Origin: Pontederia crassipes
Lineage: Eukaryota > Streptophyta > Magnoliopsida > Commelinales > Pontederiaceae
Assembly: GCA_030549335.1 (NCBI GenBank)
Contig: JAUKPH010000027.1
Span: forward strand, 1,178,001-1,242,000
Length of the DNA: 64,000 nt
Direction of reading: 5' to 3'
The number at the start of each line of letters is the position of its first letter. The stretch's first letter is position 1. Positions 1 through 11,520 of this stretch are shown one piece after another. The position numbers and the translations under genes were made by a program. The notes under the pieces were generated by a model. That model was not told the DNA's origin and made no database searches. It saw only the letters and a program-made list of their open reading frames with translations.

Positions 1-640
1 CCCCTTCCGTTCTTATGAAGATTCTGATTACTAACCTGCATATGAGTTTATTTATACTCATTGATGCAACATCGATGCATTTTTTTGTGATTGTTAATGA
101 TTTTTATATGTTTACTTGTATTATATTTCATGCAAATAAAGATGAAATTATTATATATGAAAGTTCAAATGAGCTTAATTTGAAAACACCAAATGTTAGA
201 AAGTGATAAATAATTTACATTTATTTCTTTGTGAAAAATAATATAATTTATGAATTGTTCATACCTAGGACAAAGGTTGTGAAGATCTTGATTTAGATCT
301 TGAGATCTTACGATTGATCTTACTATCGATATGTTTAAGATCTTAATGCGATCCTAATTTTGCATGATCTTACAATTTTATTCAATCTTATATGATCTCA
401 TATGACTAATATATTCATTTAAATATTAATTAAAAATATATGTATCCTAATAAGAATTAATTTAGTGGAATTTAATATATATATATTTTTATTTTTAATA
501 TTTTGACATAATTTTGCTTTAGAAACAATAAGAAAATGTCTTAGTGAGATGCATTTAATATTTAAGTATAATAAATTTATAAAAAATGTTTATTTTTTAA
601 TATATATATTAATAGGTAGATTCTTACAATCGCCGATCCG
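1..640. other. AT-rich intergenic, GATCTT-rich
   Basis: No gene is seen. From about 275 to 400 the hexamer GATCTT/AAGATC recurs many times in both orientations, as is common inside decayed foldback or MITE-like DNA. No clean terminal repeats or target duplication could be defined, so it is left as unclassified repeat-like sequence. Confidence 0.5.
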
Positions 641-1480
641 ATCTTCGATGTTATGCTCCTCTCTGATTTTATGGCTCACAATGCTAGTTCGATGAAGCAA
701 AAGCGATTTCGGGCGATGGTTCACCGTGTGCACACGTTGGAGCAAGAGTGCTTGTTCACCATGTGCGCCCGTGGGCAGTTGGGGGTGGTGGGGTCTTTTG
801 AACAGCCTCCGGGAGTATGTCCAAGTGTCCCTGGTTTGCTCTCTCCTTCGGCCTCCTCCTCCGAGTCAGACGGTGCCTTGGAGTTCTTCGCAATCTTCGT
901 CACGACGCATCCCGCCACAGATGTCATGGAAAAAACATAGACATCTGCACCCTCAGCTGCCGGAGCAGGCGGCAAGATCACAGAGCTCTTGTTGACGGTG
1001 CCGATGTCAAGAGACTCCGCCGAATCGCCGCAGCATGACTCCTCTTGCTACGGACCTCCGTATGCCCTGACAATCTCCTGAGCTAATGTAGGTGGGGGGC
1101 CCAATCACAGTCATAGCTCGATGACATCGAACTCACCTAGCTTCTTCTCGTGGGCAATGATGTGGCCCTGGGCGAGAGTGGCAAGAGGCGGCGGCGAGAT
1201 TGGGCGCGACTGAGATGACGACGATGATCCAAGGCGGCCTGAGCTTTGGATGCGCTCGCGCAATGGAACTGGCGAGAGGGGAAGACGATGCAGAGCCGAC
1301 CGCCCTCGTATGCCCTCACATTGTCGACCCGTAAGCCCTCTGACTCTAGCCCCACGAATTGTGCCTTCATCCCTCGAATCGGTGCGCTACGAACCACGCC
1401 TTCATCCATTCTACATTGGATGTTGGATACGAATGGAAGGACCATCCACCCTGAGGTTGCCCAAAATGAACAATGAGAGT
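641..1480. other. GC-rich segment without recognisable gene
   Basis: Base composition jumps from AT-rich to GC-rich at about 640 and stays so to about 2450. Open frames exist on both strands (for example a 318-residue minus frame ending at 1137), but they overlap, are low in complexity and match no family I recognise. It is most simply explained as captured or decayed sequence belonging to the mobile DNA that follows. There is no convincing start context or splice structure. Confidence 0.4.
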
Positions 1481-1489
1481 TTGATTTCC

Positions 1490-2450
1490 TACTCATGGTT
1501 GTCCCCCTGCCCCCACTTAAGTAGGGGGGATGGTGTCCCCCATTGCACGAGCCGTCGGATAAGCATCCAATGGCTGGGGCAAATTTCAAGGGTTTTAAGT
1601 GGTCGAATGTCGCTTTTTCGTATCTCGGTTCGATGAGTGACAGTTCAACGCTTGGTTCGACGAGTGAACTAGTTCGAAGGGGTATAAAACCCCACTTGAG
1701 CGCGGCCGACGATTTTCTTTTTCCATTCTCTCTCTCTCTCCTCTCTATTTCTCCTCTTCGCTCAGCTAAGTCGTCCGACGCCTGGAGCGGTAGATCGGGC
1801 CCTCGCGCGAACGGTCTCTCTCCTCTTTGTTTCTCCTCTCCTCTTGGAAAAGTTATCCGACGCGGAGCGGCAAATTGGGCCCCCGCATGACTGCATCCGA
1901 CCTCTTCAGTGTCAGATTTGGATGCCGCCGACCCCCGCGCGATGGCATCTGATCTCTTCACCAGCAGATCAGGCTGCCCGACCCTGCATGATGACATCCG
2001 ACCTCTTAAGCGCTTGATCTGGCCACGTCCGAGCCCGTCCGTCGCAGATCTGCATGTAGCGGCGACCCCTAGCATGCCGCCGACCTCGAGCACCCCCTCC
2101 CCCCGACCTTGCCGCCGACTCGATCACCGCCGCTGACCCCGCGCGAGCCCCCTCATGCTGCTACCCCGCCACGACCCAACGCAACGCCCTCGCCGAGCAC
2201 CCCGCAAGGCCATCACCGCGCAACCCGCAGACCTAGAGCACATCGTGACCCCCTCGCTGGGCAACCAGCCGACCTTGAGCACGTAGCGAAAGCGCGCACT
2301 GGTTTCACCCTCGCCGCGCACTTACTGACTTGGAGCACGACGTGAACGTCCGCACTCGGCGGCCCCCTCGCCGCACACCCGCTGACCTGGAGCATGATTC
2401 CAACGCGTGCACCGGTGACCCCTAAATCGATGAAGGAATATTAGGCTCAA
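1490..2450 (+). mobile_element. Decayed TIR DNA element, relative of the 46.5-kb element
   Basis: From about 1490 the sequence aligns by eye with the right end (minus strand) of the 46497-47676 element. Shared parts are the C-run/G-run foldback (GTCCCCCTG ... AGGGGGGAT ... GTCCCCCATT), the following GCCGTCGGAT-like stretch, a GGTATAAAAC box at about 1680, and in the same position a region running into a leader. Here that leader is a CT-dinucleotide-rich stretch at about 1717-1765. Downstream is a GC-rich body with degenerate repeats of about 55-60 bases containing the theme CTGACCTNGAGCAC (2200-2400). No opposite terminus or target duplication was found, so this copy is truncated. A non-autonomous Mutator-like (Pack-MULE style) or hAT-like element is most likely. 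Confidence 0.5.
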
Positions 2451-3440
2451 TTTTCTCACCTAGTTATTTTTTAGGTTTCAAAATTGTAATTTCTTGTTGC
2501 AAAGAATCACTTGTAACTACTTTACAATGGAAGCTTAATACTATGAGTATTTTTCTTTTCTTTTTTTTTTCCGTTGAATTTGGATGATGGAAACTTAATA
2601 CTATGAGTATTTTTTTCTTTTCTTTCCATTGAATTTGGATTATGTGCTCAAAAGTTGCTATAGTATGATTATTGATATGCTTCAGGGCGATGCAGTTGTC
2701 CAGATCTAACATGTGATATGTTCAAATGAGTTTCATAACGAGGGTTGTATGCTAACATTGCACAAATGTGAACTAAAAAATAGCTTTACACAGAAACATT
2801 CTGCTAGTGCTACGATGTTGTCCATCGAATGCAAGCAAGGAAAGTTTAAAAGTTTACAACATGGATTAAGAAGGTTAACAAGGATTAACAAAAGTATAAC
2901 TAGTTTACAACATGGATTAACAAAAAATTTGGCTTGACAATGGATTAACAGCGAGATCAACGTCGGGGAGGGTGAGATCGGCGGCAGCAGTGGAGGTGCG
3001 CGAGATCGGCGACTGCGGTGCACGAGATTAGTGGCGACAGGGCGGGAGCAGGGGCAGCGACAGTGCTCGAGATAGGCAGCGGCGCGGTGAGATCGGCGGC
3101 AGAACTTCATGGAGGTCAGCGAGAGGACTTCGTGGAGGAAGGTGCACGGGGGTGTCGCCGACAACGCAATGAGGTCGGTGGTCATGCGCGTGAGGTAGAT
3201 TTGAGTCGCGACGTGCTCGATCTAGGCGGCAGTGGTGTGCGATAGCAGATGTGAGGCGAGCTTGGAGGAGTCACGGTAGGGTAGCATCGTGATGGGGCTC
3301 GGTGGTGTTGACAGGGGTGCTCGAGGTCAGTGGCGTGCTCGGGGTTGCCGTTGCACACAGATCTGCGATGGACGGGCTCGGACGCGGCCAGATCATGCGC
3401 TGAAGAGGTCGGATGTCATCGCGCGGGGGTCGGCGGCGGG
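1920..3440. repeat. Inverted repeat of GC-rich segments around a 1.2-kb centre
   Basis: The stretch at about 1920-2110 reappears in reverse complement at about 3250-3440. Both arms contain GCCGACCCCCGCGCGATG, GACATCCGACCTCTT, a (C/G)TTGATCTGGCC-like block and CCGAGCCCGTCC in the same order. The centre holds AT-rich DNA (2455-2940) and further GC-rich fragments (2940-3250). It could be two tail-to-tail copies of the same element or one foldback element. A transcript across it could form a long hairpin. Confidence 0.65.
2526..2645. repeat. Imperfect tandem duplication, about 60 bp
   Basis: Two adjacent copies of a unit containing CTTAATACTATGAGTATTTTT, a T/C-rich run and TTGAATTTGGAT lie head to tail. 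This is simple local duplication in AT-rich intergenic DNA, with no coding potential. Confidence 0.7.
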
Positions 3441-4150
3441 AGAGTTATAATGTTTTCACTATATTTAATTTGAAATTAAAATTATTCCCTTTTAAAGCAT
3501 TTTTGAGAATTTGATGGCAAAATCTTCAACCCATTAACGGCCTAACCAACAATGTCTAATAAAGGAAAAAAAAACAATAACAATTCGTTGTTTTGAAGTT
3601 GACCTCATCAGCTCATTATTGTGTTCTGTTGAAGAATAGAAAAAAAAGTCGTACAACTATATTTAAGAATTGACAAGAATTAGTACTTTATTTAATTCAT
3701 CAGCCTAATTAGAAAAATATCCTTATATCTTTAATTCCGACTTCAAAAGTAAAAAATGAAAAAGAATAATGTACTTAAAAGCATATCTATGTTTTTAAAT
3801 TTGGATTGTCTGATATTTAAATATATTAATTTATTAACTCAATATTTAAATGATAATAGAAATAATAATTCTAATAATTAAGTTAGAAAATGTTTATTTT
3901 TTTAAAAACTTTTTCGCCTTGAACTGGATCCATGGACTATTTAATTAAACCAAATTTGGTTGACTTGTTTTAGTTTTATTAATGCGACCGGACACAATTA
4001 GCATATTCTCAAATCCAGATTTAGGTAATGAGAGTAAAAAAACATATAAAACATAAATAAATAAAAAAAGGAAAAGGCAGCAAGAAAACTTGATCTTAAA
4101 AATTCTCAAGTTGTCTGCTGGTTTTGACCAAATTGGGAGTAAAAATATCG
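3441..4150. other. AT-rich intergenic DNA upstream of the cornichon gene
   Basis: No gene is seen. The sequence is AT-rich until about 4150, where a GC-rich leader of the following gene begins. A clear TATA box could not be chosen among the many AT-rich stretches. Confidence 0.5.
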
Positions 4151-4350
4151 GGGCGGTTTCTTTTTGAGCCCCCTTTCGCTGCTGCGCCATTTCGCCTGCT
4201 GGTTTCGGCCTTCGCCATCGCCTCCCTTCCCCCACGGCGAGCCACCTTCCAAGCTTGCATTTTTATGTAGTTGGCGGCGGACGCCGGCGCCACCGAGCCA
4301 TCCTCCGCTTCCCCTCAACGACGCCGCGGCGAAGCCCCTGAAGATCGAAG

Positions 4351-7300
4351 ATGTGGGAGCTCCTGCTCTGGTTCTTGGCCTTCGGCGCTATCATGGCCCT
4401 CATCGGCATGTCCGCCTATCAGGTACTCGAATGCAGACATTCCCAGTTCTCCCCGAGTTGCTTCGAACTTTGCCTCGGGTTTTGGCTCTTTGGCGATCCA
4501 GCTCCGGGGTTCTCCTGAAGTTAGTTGAGGCGGTGCATCTTTCTGGTTTCTGGCCTTCAATATATTTTTCGCCGTCCTCTTTTGTTTGATCACTCGGCTG
4601 GATAAATTAATCCATCTTCAGCTTTAGGTAACCCCAATCCCGAGTTGACAAAGTTTGATCACAGCACCTTGAGATTGTCTGGATTAAAATCATCAAAGTC
4701 TGAAACATGCAAAGTTTGCGTTAGTGTGGAGGATAAAATTTAGGACCTGACAGTCTAGCAAACATTGATTTCCCGTCTGCTCTGTGAACCCAACGGTTGT
4801 GTCCGACCTCCAAGTTGTCTCAGATTGAACATTTATCAAGTTTTTCTCTATATCTCTGCTTGGCGATGCTTATCTGGAATTGTATTAACTTGGTTGTTCT
4901 GATAAGAAGAAACGATAATGCTGACAAGAAAGATCAACAAAGCTTTGAATTTGATTTTCTTCCCTAGTAGCATTAGTCAGACAGCCTAGACTAGACTATG
5001 ATTATGAATCATTATGCTTGGAAGCTTTCTTCGAACTGTGTCAACCCTGCCAGAGGAGGACCCAGGATTAAAAGTCTATTACCCAATAAGTCTTGACTAA
5101 TTCAGTTCGAGTTGGGATCCTTGATAAATTTCTCATAATAGTGGCACTTATGAATTTTCATCTTGTAACCTCTTCTTATTACGTGATTGCCAGATGAACC
5201 AACCAAATTTAATGTTTGCTTGGAACCTTTATGTAGTGGGAAACCTAAGCAGCAATTTTATATTGTTTTCATTTAAGCTTTTCTGTGAAAGAAAATAACG
5301 TATCTTTCATTCTCAAGGTGTCAGCTGCTTCATCATCTAAATGTTTGTTGCAAGTAATGACCATTTTCCTTGTTCTAGTGATTGAAATTAAGAAATTGAT
5401 TTATATATATATATATATATATACATACATACATATATATTTTTCAATCCAATGAGTACAAAAATAGGGAACACGATGTCCCCTCCTTTAAAGGAGAGAC
5501 ACCTCTATTTTATTGGACTTTATGATGGGATTTCTTTGTATTCTTTGCTTTCCAGTGATGATATCCTTGCCTCAGTTTCCTTGTTCTCAATTTAAACTTC
5601 GCTACTAGTAATTTTGCTTAGGATATCTGACTATGACATTCATGCATTTTCTTTTTCACTTGTCGCCAGCTTATAGCTTTAACTGATCTGGAGTCTGACT
5701 ACATCAACCCATATGATTCATCATCACGGATTAACGCTGTTGTACCTGTGGAGTTCATCGTTCAAGGAGCTTTATGTGCTTTTTTCCTCATAACAATGCA
5801 TTGGTTCCCTTTCCTTCTAATGCTCCCCATCACGTACTACCATGTTAAACTGTATGTATCATCTCTTGACCAAGTTATGAAATGTATTTTCCTTGTATGG
5901 CGTGCTTACAGTTAACTAAAGTTTACCATGGGGTCTGGCACTAATTATTATGTGATCTTCATATAACTTCACATTTTTGGTGATGTAGTGCACTAGAATA
6001 AATTGAGGCTAGCATGTCATTGTCATCTTGGTGTTATGCATTATTATGATGTTTTATGACTAGTTAATCCTTAAGGATTCAGTGATATAGAATATGGTAT
6101 ATATTATATACAACTTCTCCTCTCTGTTGCAATGACTGGAAGCAGATCGGCTCGGAGTCATATAGAATAGGTGCATTTACATGTTTTTTCCCTTGATTCT
6201 GAAAAAATGTGGACTAATTAGACATATCTTGTTAGCATGCCTTCTTGATATGATTTTAAACATGTAACCATCTTGAAGCATGAATTTGGACGTTCATCAC
6301 TTGTTAGCACATTGTTATTCTATTACTTTTTGCAATTGTTTTGTACCTTGGAATATAATGTTCCATGCTATCATCATGCTCTTGGAGGCAAAAGGATCTA
6401 AATAACAACAACAACAACAACAACAACAAAGCCTTGTCCCACTAGGTGGGGTCGGCTACATGGATCATACGACGCCATTCCGCTCTATTAGTAACCAAAC
6501 CTTTCGGTATATTATTCACCAATAGATCTTGCTCTATTAGTTCGCCAAGTGTCCGCCTTGGCCTCCCTCTCCCTCTTTTAAAAGGATCTAAATAACACAT
6601 GTTGACATTTTCTATCTTTCCAGATTTATGAATAGAAAACATTTGCTAGATGTCACTGAGATCTTCAGGCTGCTGAATGGAGAGAAGAAATATAGACTGA
6701 TTAAACTCGCTATCTACTTCATCATATTTTTCATAGTTATTTACAGGTATTTCTACGTTACTTAATTTCTTTCCAAATCTGGTTAATGATTTTTTCTTAA
6801 TTTTTATGAATCAGAATTATGATATCTGCATACTGAGTTCTTCTAAGGATGAATGGATAGTATTAACCACACACAGCCTATCAAACAACCATGCATTTAA
6901 GCAATGACAGAAAATACATGTAGGTTTTGTTGGTAACATGGCCATGATTGTTGATTTGAGCTGTCTTTTGTTTTTTTTATTAGAATGGATTAGAACACGG
7001 TAATTGCGTTGTTGTGGACAAAGATGTCTTAGGCATATACCTCTCAAAAGAAAAAGAAAAAGAAAAGATGTCTTAGGCATATAGCTGAATATGCTGTGAT
7101 AAATTGTGGCAGTCTTCCTTGCTCCTCTTTTCTGACACAATATATAAATGGTGAATGTAAAATTGGACCTCGATTTATAATCTGATGCATCATGCGCAAG
7201 GTTATAATTCAATTAAACATATTCAGAACCATTGTTTTTGTTGGCAATGATGCCCTGAAAATTATATTCATACAACAACAACAACAAAGCCTTATCCCAC

Positions 7301-7779
7301 TAGGTGGGGTCGGCTACATGGATCATACGACGCCATATTCGTTGATCCATGTTCATAAGATTCGACAGGATTTTATGCTGGCTGTCGGGGCCTAACACAA
7401 CCCTCCTCCTTTATCCGGGCTTGGGACCGGCTATAAAATATAGGCGGAGTTTGATGCAACATCATAATGATGAACAAATTACTCATCCCTAAAAGAGTAT
7501 TCCAGTAGATGCATACACTTTCAGCACCTGTACAACATTCTGATGCCTTCTGACTAGCAAGCAAATAATATTAACTGTGTTGTCTGTGTTACCCATATTT
7601 TTTGAAGGATCCTTTTTCTAGTTGCTAATTGCTATACAAGTCTTCAGAGGGGTTTGTTGAGTTAGCATCAATTTTTTTATTCCGATGATGACATTTGGTA
7701 TTTCTGCAGGTTTGTCATGACTGCTGTTCTTCTATTTATGGATGAAGATGATGGTACTCTAGACTCTGGGGTCTTCTAG
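4351..7779 (+). CDS. Cornichon family protein (Erv14-like ER cargo receptor)
   Basis: Four exons, read from GT-AG sites that keep frame: 4351-4422, 5670-5851, 6624-6746, 7710-7779. They give 148 residues, the usual size for plant cornichons. Seen: an N-terminal hydrophobic segment (MWELLLWFLAFG), the family block LIALTDLESDYINPYD (residues about 25-40), a second hydrophobic segment (about 55-80), the FMNRKHLLDVTEIF loop, and a third hydrophobic segment (about 112-136) ending in an acidic tail (DEDDGTLDSG). Known for the family: Erv14/cornichon proteins span the ER membrane and select membrane cargo for COPII vesicles. The start is the first ATG after the GC-rich leader and heads the conserved N terminus. 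Introns 2 and 3 carry LINE- and SINE-like insertions, which leave the splice sites intact. It appears functional. Confidence 0.93.
5401..5441. repeat. (TA)n/(CATA)n microsatellite in cornichon intron 1
   Basis: A run of TA dinucleotides passes into CATA units. It lies inside the first intron and has no coding effect. Confidence 0.9.
6408..6579 (-). mobile_element. 5'-truncated RTE-type LINE, 3' end only
   Basis: On the minus strand this encodes the last residues of a plant RTE-clade reverse transcriptase (seen: RGRGRPRRTLGELIEQ, then WRRMIHVADPT and a stop), followed by a short GGTGGG-rich 3' tail and a (TTG)n repeat. It is flanked by a perfect 18-bp direct repeat, AAAAGGATCTAAATAACA, at 6390-6407 and 6580-6597, the target-site duplication of a retroposition event. 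It sits in cornichon intron 2, opposite to the gene. Only about 170 bp of the parent element were inserted, so the copy is dead on arrival. Confidence 0.88.
7021..7083 (+). repeat. 25-bp A-rich micro-insertion flanked by 19-bp direct repeats
   Basis: AAGATGTCTTAGGCATATA occurs at 7021-7039 and 7065-7083, flanking an insert that begins CCTCTCAAAAG and continues as an A/G-rich tract. It resembles an extremely short retroposed tail with its target duplication. It is in cornichon intron 3. Confidence 0.8.
7268..7448 (-). mobile_element. SINE-like element sharing the RTE LINE 3' tail
   Basis: Read on the minus strand, it starts with a segment containing GGTCCCAAGCCCGGATAAAG and ends with the same ATGATCCATGTAGCCGACCCC...(TTG)n tail as the LINE at 6408-6579. 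The shared part covers the final codons and 3' end only; upstream sequence is unrelated to the LINE. This is the layout of a SINE that borrows the 3' end of its partner LINE, as reported for TS-type plant SINEs. Target duplications could not be recognised. It lies in cornichon intron 3. Confidence 0.65.
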
Positions 7780-8091
7780 TTATTCTTCTTACCAAGCCAG
7801 GTACCTTTCTCTTAATTTGAAGGAAGTGGTAAGGTCCAGCTAAAAATTTTTTTATCATCTTTGGACTATGCATGTTTCTGATGATTATCTCATAATCTTT
7901 AATCACATCCATTTTATAGCAGATACTTCCACCAGTCTCAGTACTTGCCATTACTTACGTAAACACATCCATAATATGTAGTAAGGCGTGATAATTAATT
8001 GGGCATAGCATATTTAAATTAGAGCTTACAAGAGAGGACAAGGATAATGTGAAAACTTGGTGAGAAGTGAGAAGGAAGGTTTTTTGAAGAC

Positions 8092-8146
8092 AAGAAGAAT
8101 GATTGCTTGTTTCAAAAAAAAAAAAAAAAAGAAGAAGAATGATTGC
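8092..8146 (+). repeat. Poly(A) micro-insertion flanked by 15-bp direct repeats
   Basis: AAGAAGAATGATTGC lies at 8092-8106 and again at 8132-8146. Between them is an insert beginning TTGTTTCAAAA and continuing as a long A run. Confidence 0.8.
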
Positions 8147-8468
8147 AACAGATGACAGTCATCTAATTTGTATTAATAATTGCATAAAAATGTACAATGT
8201 GGTGACCCAAAAAGGATGAAATCTAAGAAAAAAAAGTCAGAAACAAGAATAAAAAATGAAACCCCATGGTTGCTCTACTAGTTCTCCATGTCACACCAGG
8301 AAGATTGAAACAGTGATGATCCTCTGTCACTCAAACTAAAGTAAGAAAGATTGATAAAAGCAAATAGAGACACTTCTGGTTGCTCTACTAGTTTCTCAAT
8401 TCCATAGTACTTACCGAGATAAACTTTTATGCTAAGTCTGCTGTGGGTGTTTCATTAGTAGGGTATAC

Positions 8469-8509
8469 ATGATCAAATGATATTCTCTCAAAAAATGATC
8501 AAGTGATAT
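8469..8509 (+). repeat. 11-bp micro-insertion flanked by 15-bp direct repeats
   Basis: ATGATCAAATGATAT (8469-8483) and ATGATCAAGTGATAT (8495-8509, one mismatch) flank the insert TCTCTCAAAAA. Confidence 0.75.
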
Positions 8510-9226
8510 AAAGCAAAATTTATATAGACCGTCAATGTATCTTAACAAGGTACATATCATTGTTTTTTTATTAGTATGTATACAACACACATAGGGGAAA
8601 CCTATTTGCTGTTTCTTTTTCCTTCCTTTTATGTTTATCTTCGTTTCATCGTGAAATGCTTTTGAACCTGTATTCTTTTACAGTTTTACCCTTTTAGGTT
8701 GTGCTATACTTCTATTTCTGAATTGGTCCTTTCCTAAACCATTGTCCTTTCATTAAAGATGCTTAGTCTACTTGATGAAGTCTTAAAGATAACTGAGACT
8801 ATTAGTTAATGCAACATGAAACTGCTTCGATTATTTTCTCTTTTACTTTCTTGGTGAAATAAACTATCCAAATTTAATTCTAACTGGGAACACCAGGAAA
8901 ATAAAAAGAATGATATATACACATATAAATGAGTTGAAGCAGATTAAAATAAGGGGAACAATTCTACTAGCTTTTGTTTGTAATATTGAAAAGATCTAAG
9001 CTAGCCCAAGCTCGAGCAAAAAGATGGATACAGAGTTGGATAGCCGTCCACTTTGCTTTAAAATCAAAGACCATGAAATTTACAAGTTTGTATGGAAAAT
9101 CAAGACTATATGGCTGAGTAACAAATTTCAAATTCAAATGGATGTGGATGTCCTCAAAAAGATGCTATCCTTTTTATCCTCTCCACTCATGACACAAAAG
9201 GGAGATGTGGTATATAATATTCTTTA

Positions 9227-9622
9227 GGGTTATTTCCTTTAATACCCCATGAACTATAACTTTTCCGCATCTAACCCTAAATTATAAATTTTCAAAATTT
9301 AAATTTAATCTAAAGTTTGTTGAGTTTCTTTTCCTAATAATTGTGAAATATCATTTTTACCCCTTATTTTTAACATAAAAATATTAAAAAAACTAAAAAA
9401 CATCAACATAAATATAATATTGTATAAAAAATATTATTATCAATTAGTACTTTTACTTGTATTGATTTTTTTTTGTTTTTAAAATATTTTTATTGTAATA
9501 TGAACGTAAGGGTAAAAAGGACATTTCATTAGTTAAAATTTAACAGAAGGACCTTAAGTGTATAGTTTAGGGTTAGATGTGGAAAAAAGTTATAGTTGAG
9601 GGGGTGATAAAGGAAATAATCC
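9227..9622. mobile_element. MITE with about 60-bp terminal inverted repeats and 9-bp target duplication
   Basis: The left end GGGTTATTTCCTTTAATACC... matches the reverse complement of the right end, GGATTATTTCCTTTATCACC..., through ACTATAACTTTT and CATCTAACCCTAAA. The 396-bp element is flanked by a perfect 9-bp direct repeat TATTCTTTA (9218-9226 and 9623-9631). The interior is AT-rich and non-coding. A 9-bp duplication with ends starting GG points to a Mutator-derived MITE. It is non-autonomous and would need a transposase from elsewhere. Confidence 0.92.
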
Positions 9623-10742
9623 TATTCTTTATATGGCACTTCTCTCCAAAAATGGTGCAACTGCGTTGAAGCCAAATGAGTCAAGTTGTTGTCAACTCGA
9701 ACTTCCATTGTCATCTCCAATTTTAGCCGTTACCATGAATGCGTGTAGAGAACTCCAAAAAGTACCTAGATGGATGTGGTCACACCCATATGTACCACTT
9801 GTCTCCATATTCTTGTGGTGGCAAGCATATAAATGTGCAAGTTGGTCACACATTTCCCTTAAGTGTTTGAATTAGGCGCTCATCATGCCCTGAATGTCCT
9901 AAAGCGGATTCTGTTGGATCACAAGGCATCAAGTGGGGTTGGCTTAGTGTTTCAAAGTCGAATTTCTTAAATTAACACGAAAGCACAAAAAATTGATGAG
10001 TAAAACTTAAATCGATACAATAAGAACAACAAGGAAAAGAAGAGAAAATGTAAATACAAAGGTAAAGGGCTTTGTTGACAAGGTTCGGTCATTTATGTCC
10101 TGTTCCAACTTCTCGATATTGAGAATATCTGAGGTTCCATTAACACTCTTAGTTCCAAATATGGCAAGGAAGACATCTTTTACACTATTTTTTTTCTCTT
10201 CGAAAGGCAAGATGGTTCTCATCATAGGAAGCTTTCATTCAAGAGATTCAACTTGTCTTACAAATGAGGACACTCTTTAGTTTTTTTCAAGATCGAAAGG
10301 TAAGAAAGAACCTCTACTGTGAAGGAGCCCAACCACTTAATACAAGACTCACTCTTCAATATCCTCTTTACAATATGAAGCTAACATGAAAGAGAAATAG
10401 AGAAGGAAAGAAATGGTTCGTATATTACATAAGAAATGGTTCATAAATTAATATTTGATTGTAAAGTTTTTTTCATATAGAATTTATTTTTATGAGTTAC
10501 ATAAGATTACTAAATGATTTTACTATAAAATCAAATGTCATATTTAATGGATCATATTTTCCCTATCGCCTTTTCTCTTTTAACTAATAAAAGAATAGTA
10601 TACAAGTTTCACTTCTTCTTAATCATATATCTACTTATCCTTCTTAATCATTTATAGGTTTTTAGGTAACACATAATTAATTCTTTTAATGATTTTCTAT
10701 TCTTTTCCAATCAAATGTGATTGTTTAAGTTTATATTTTTCA

Positions 10743-10744
<2 letters not shown>

Positions 10745-10788
<44 letters not shown>
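10745..10788. repeat. (TA)n microsatellite
   Basis: An uninterrupted run of about 22 TA units in AT-rich intergenic DNA. Confidence 0.97.
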
Positions 10789-10791
<3 letters not shown>

Positions 10792-10842
10792 CAAAGTGTT
10801 TTTATTCTTTTGTCATACAAAATAAAACTTCGTCTAAGACTA

Positions 10843-10888
10843 AATATGAAATAACAAATTTGTTTCAAAAAATATGAAATAGCAAATT
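10843..10888 (+). repeat. 10-bp micro-insertion flanked by 18-bp direct repeats
   Basis: AATATGAAATAACAAATT (10843-10860) and AATATGAAATAGCAAATT (10871-10888, one mismatch) flank the insert TGTTTCAAAA, which resembles the start of the insert at 8107. Confidence 0.75.
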
Positions 10889-11520
10889 CTTGAGTAAAAC
10901 AGTAACATAAGACTCAAAAACTTATATAAAATCAAATATTACATAAACTTTGTTATAACAATGATATATCAAATCAAATTAAGATTTTATCAATTAAGAA
11001 ATATAAGCAAAATACTTTCACATATGTCAAAATTATATCAAAATAAATGGTTGGTAGCGTTTTAAACTTTTGATTACACTACCATGATCATGATTTTTGT
11101 CATTCTCATTAAAATAATAATAACAAAGCAATGAGATTAGAAGGATGCGTAAAATTTAAGTCTTTTACAATTTTTCTCTTTTACAGTTGATGCGTTAACT
11201 TTTCGAATTCATAATTGAGAAAAAAATTCTTTCTATGACATTAGAGATGGCTAAGTCTCCAAAAACAATAACCACGTCAAATTCAATTTTAAGATACATA
11301 TTCAAATACATTTGATAAGTAGCATCAAAATGCATAGCAATCTCAAGTATTATTTTGATTCATGTTCATGGATATTGCATCAAGTTGTAATATTAATCGA
11401 TACATTTAAAGCTTATATGATAGCACAATATATTAAGGTTCTTATCATAATTGTGAAGTTTAAAATGTGATTAAAGAATCAAATTTTAGTTATAGTGATT
11501 TATATATGTAGGTGATGATC

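Larger units (their letters stand above)
7780..9226. other. AT-rich intergenic DNA after the cornichon gene
   Basis: This should hold the 3' UTR and polyadenylation region of the cornichon gene. A possible splice donor (AAGCCAG/GTACCT, about 7798) follows the stop by roughly 20 bases. Two micro-insertions lie here (listed separately). No other gene is recognised; the short plus frame at 9024-9227 has no family resemblance I can see. Confidence 0.5.

Noticed and set aside
1137-2093. 318-codon minus-strand open frame
   Set aside because: It lies across GC-rich mobile DNA where frames are open by composition, spans the element boundary at about 1490, and resembles no known protein.
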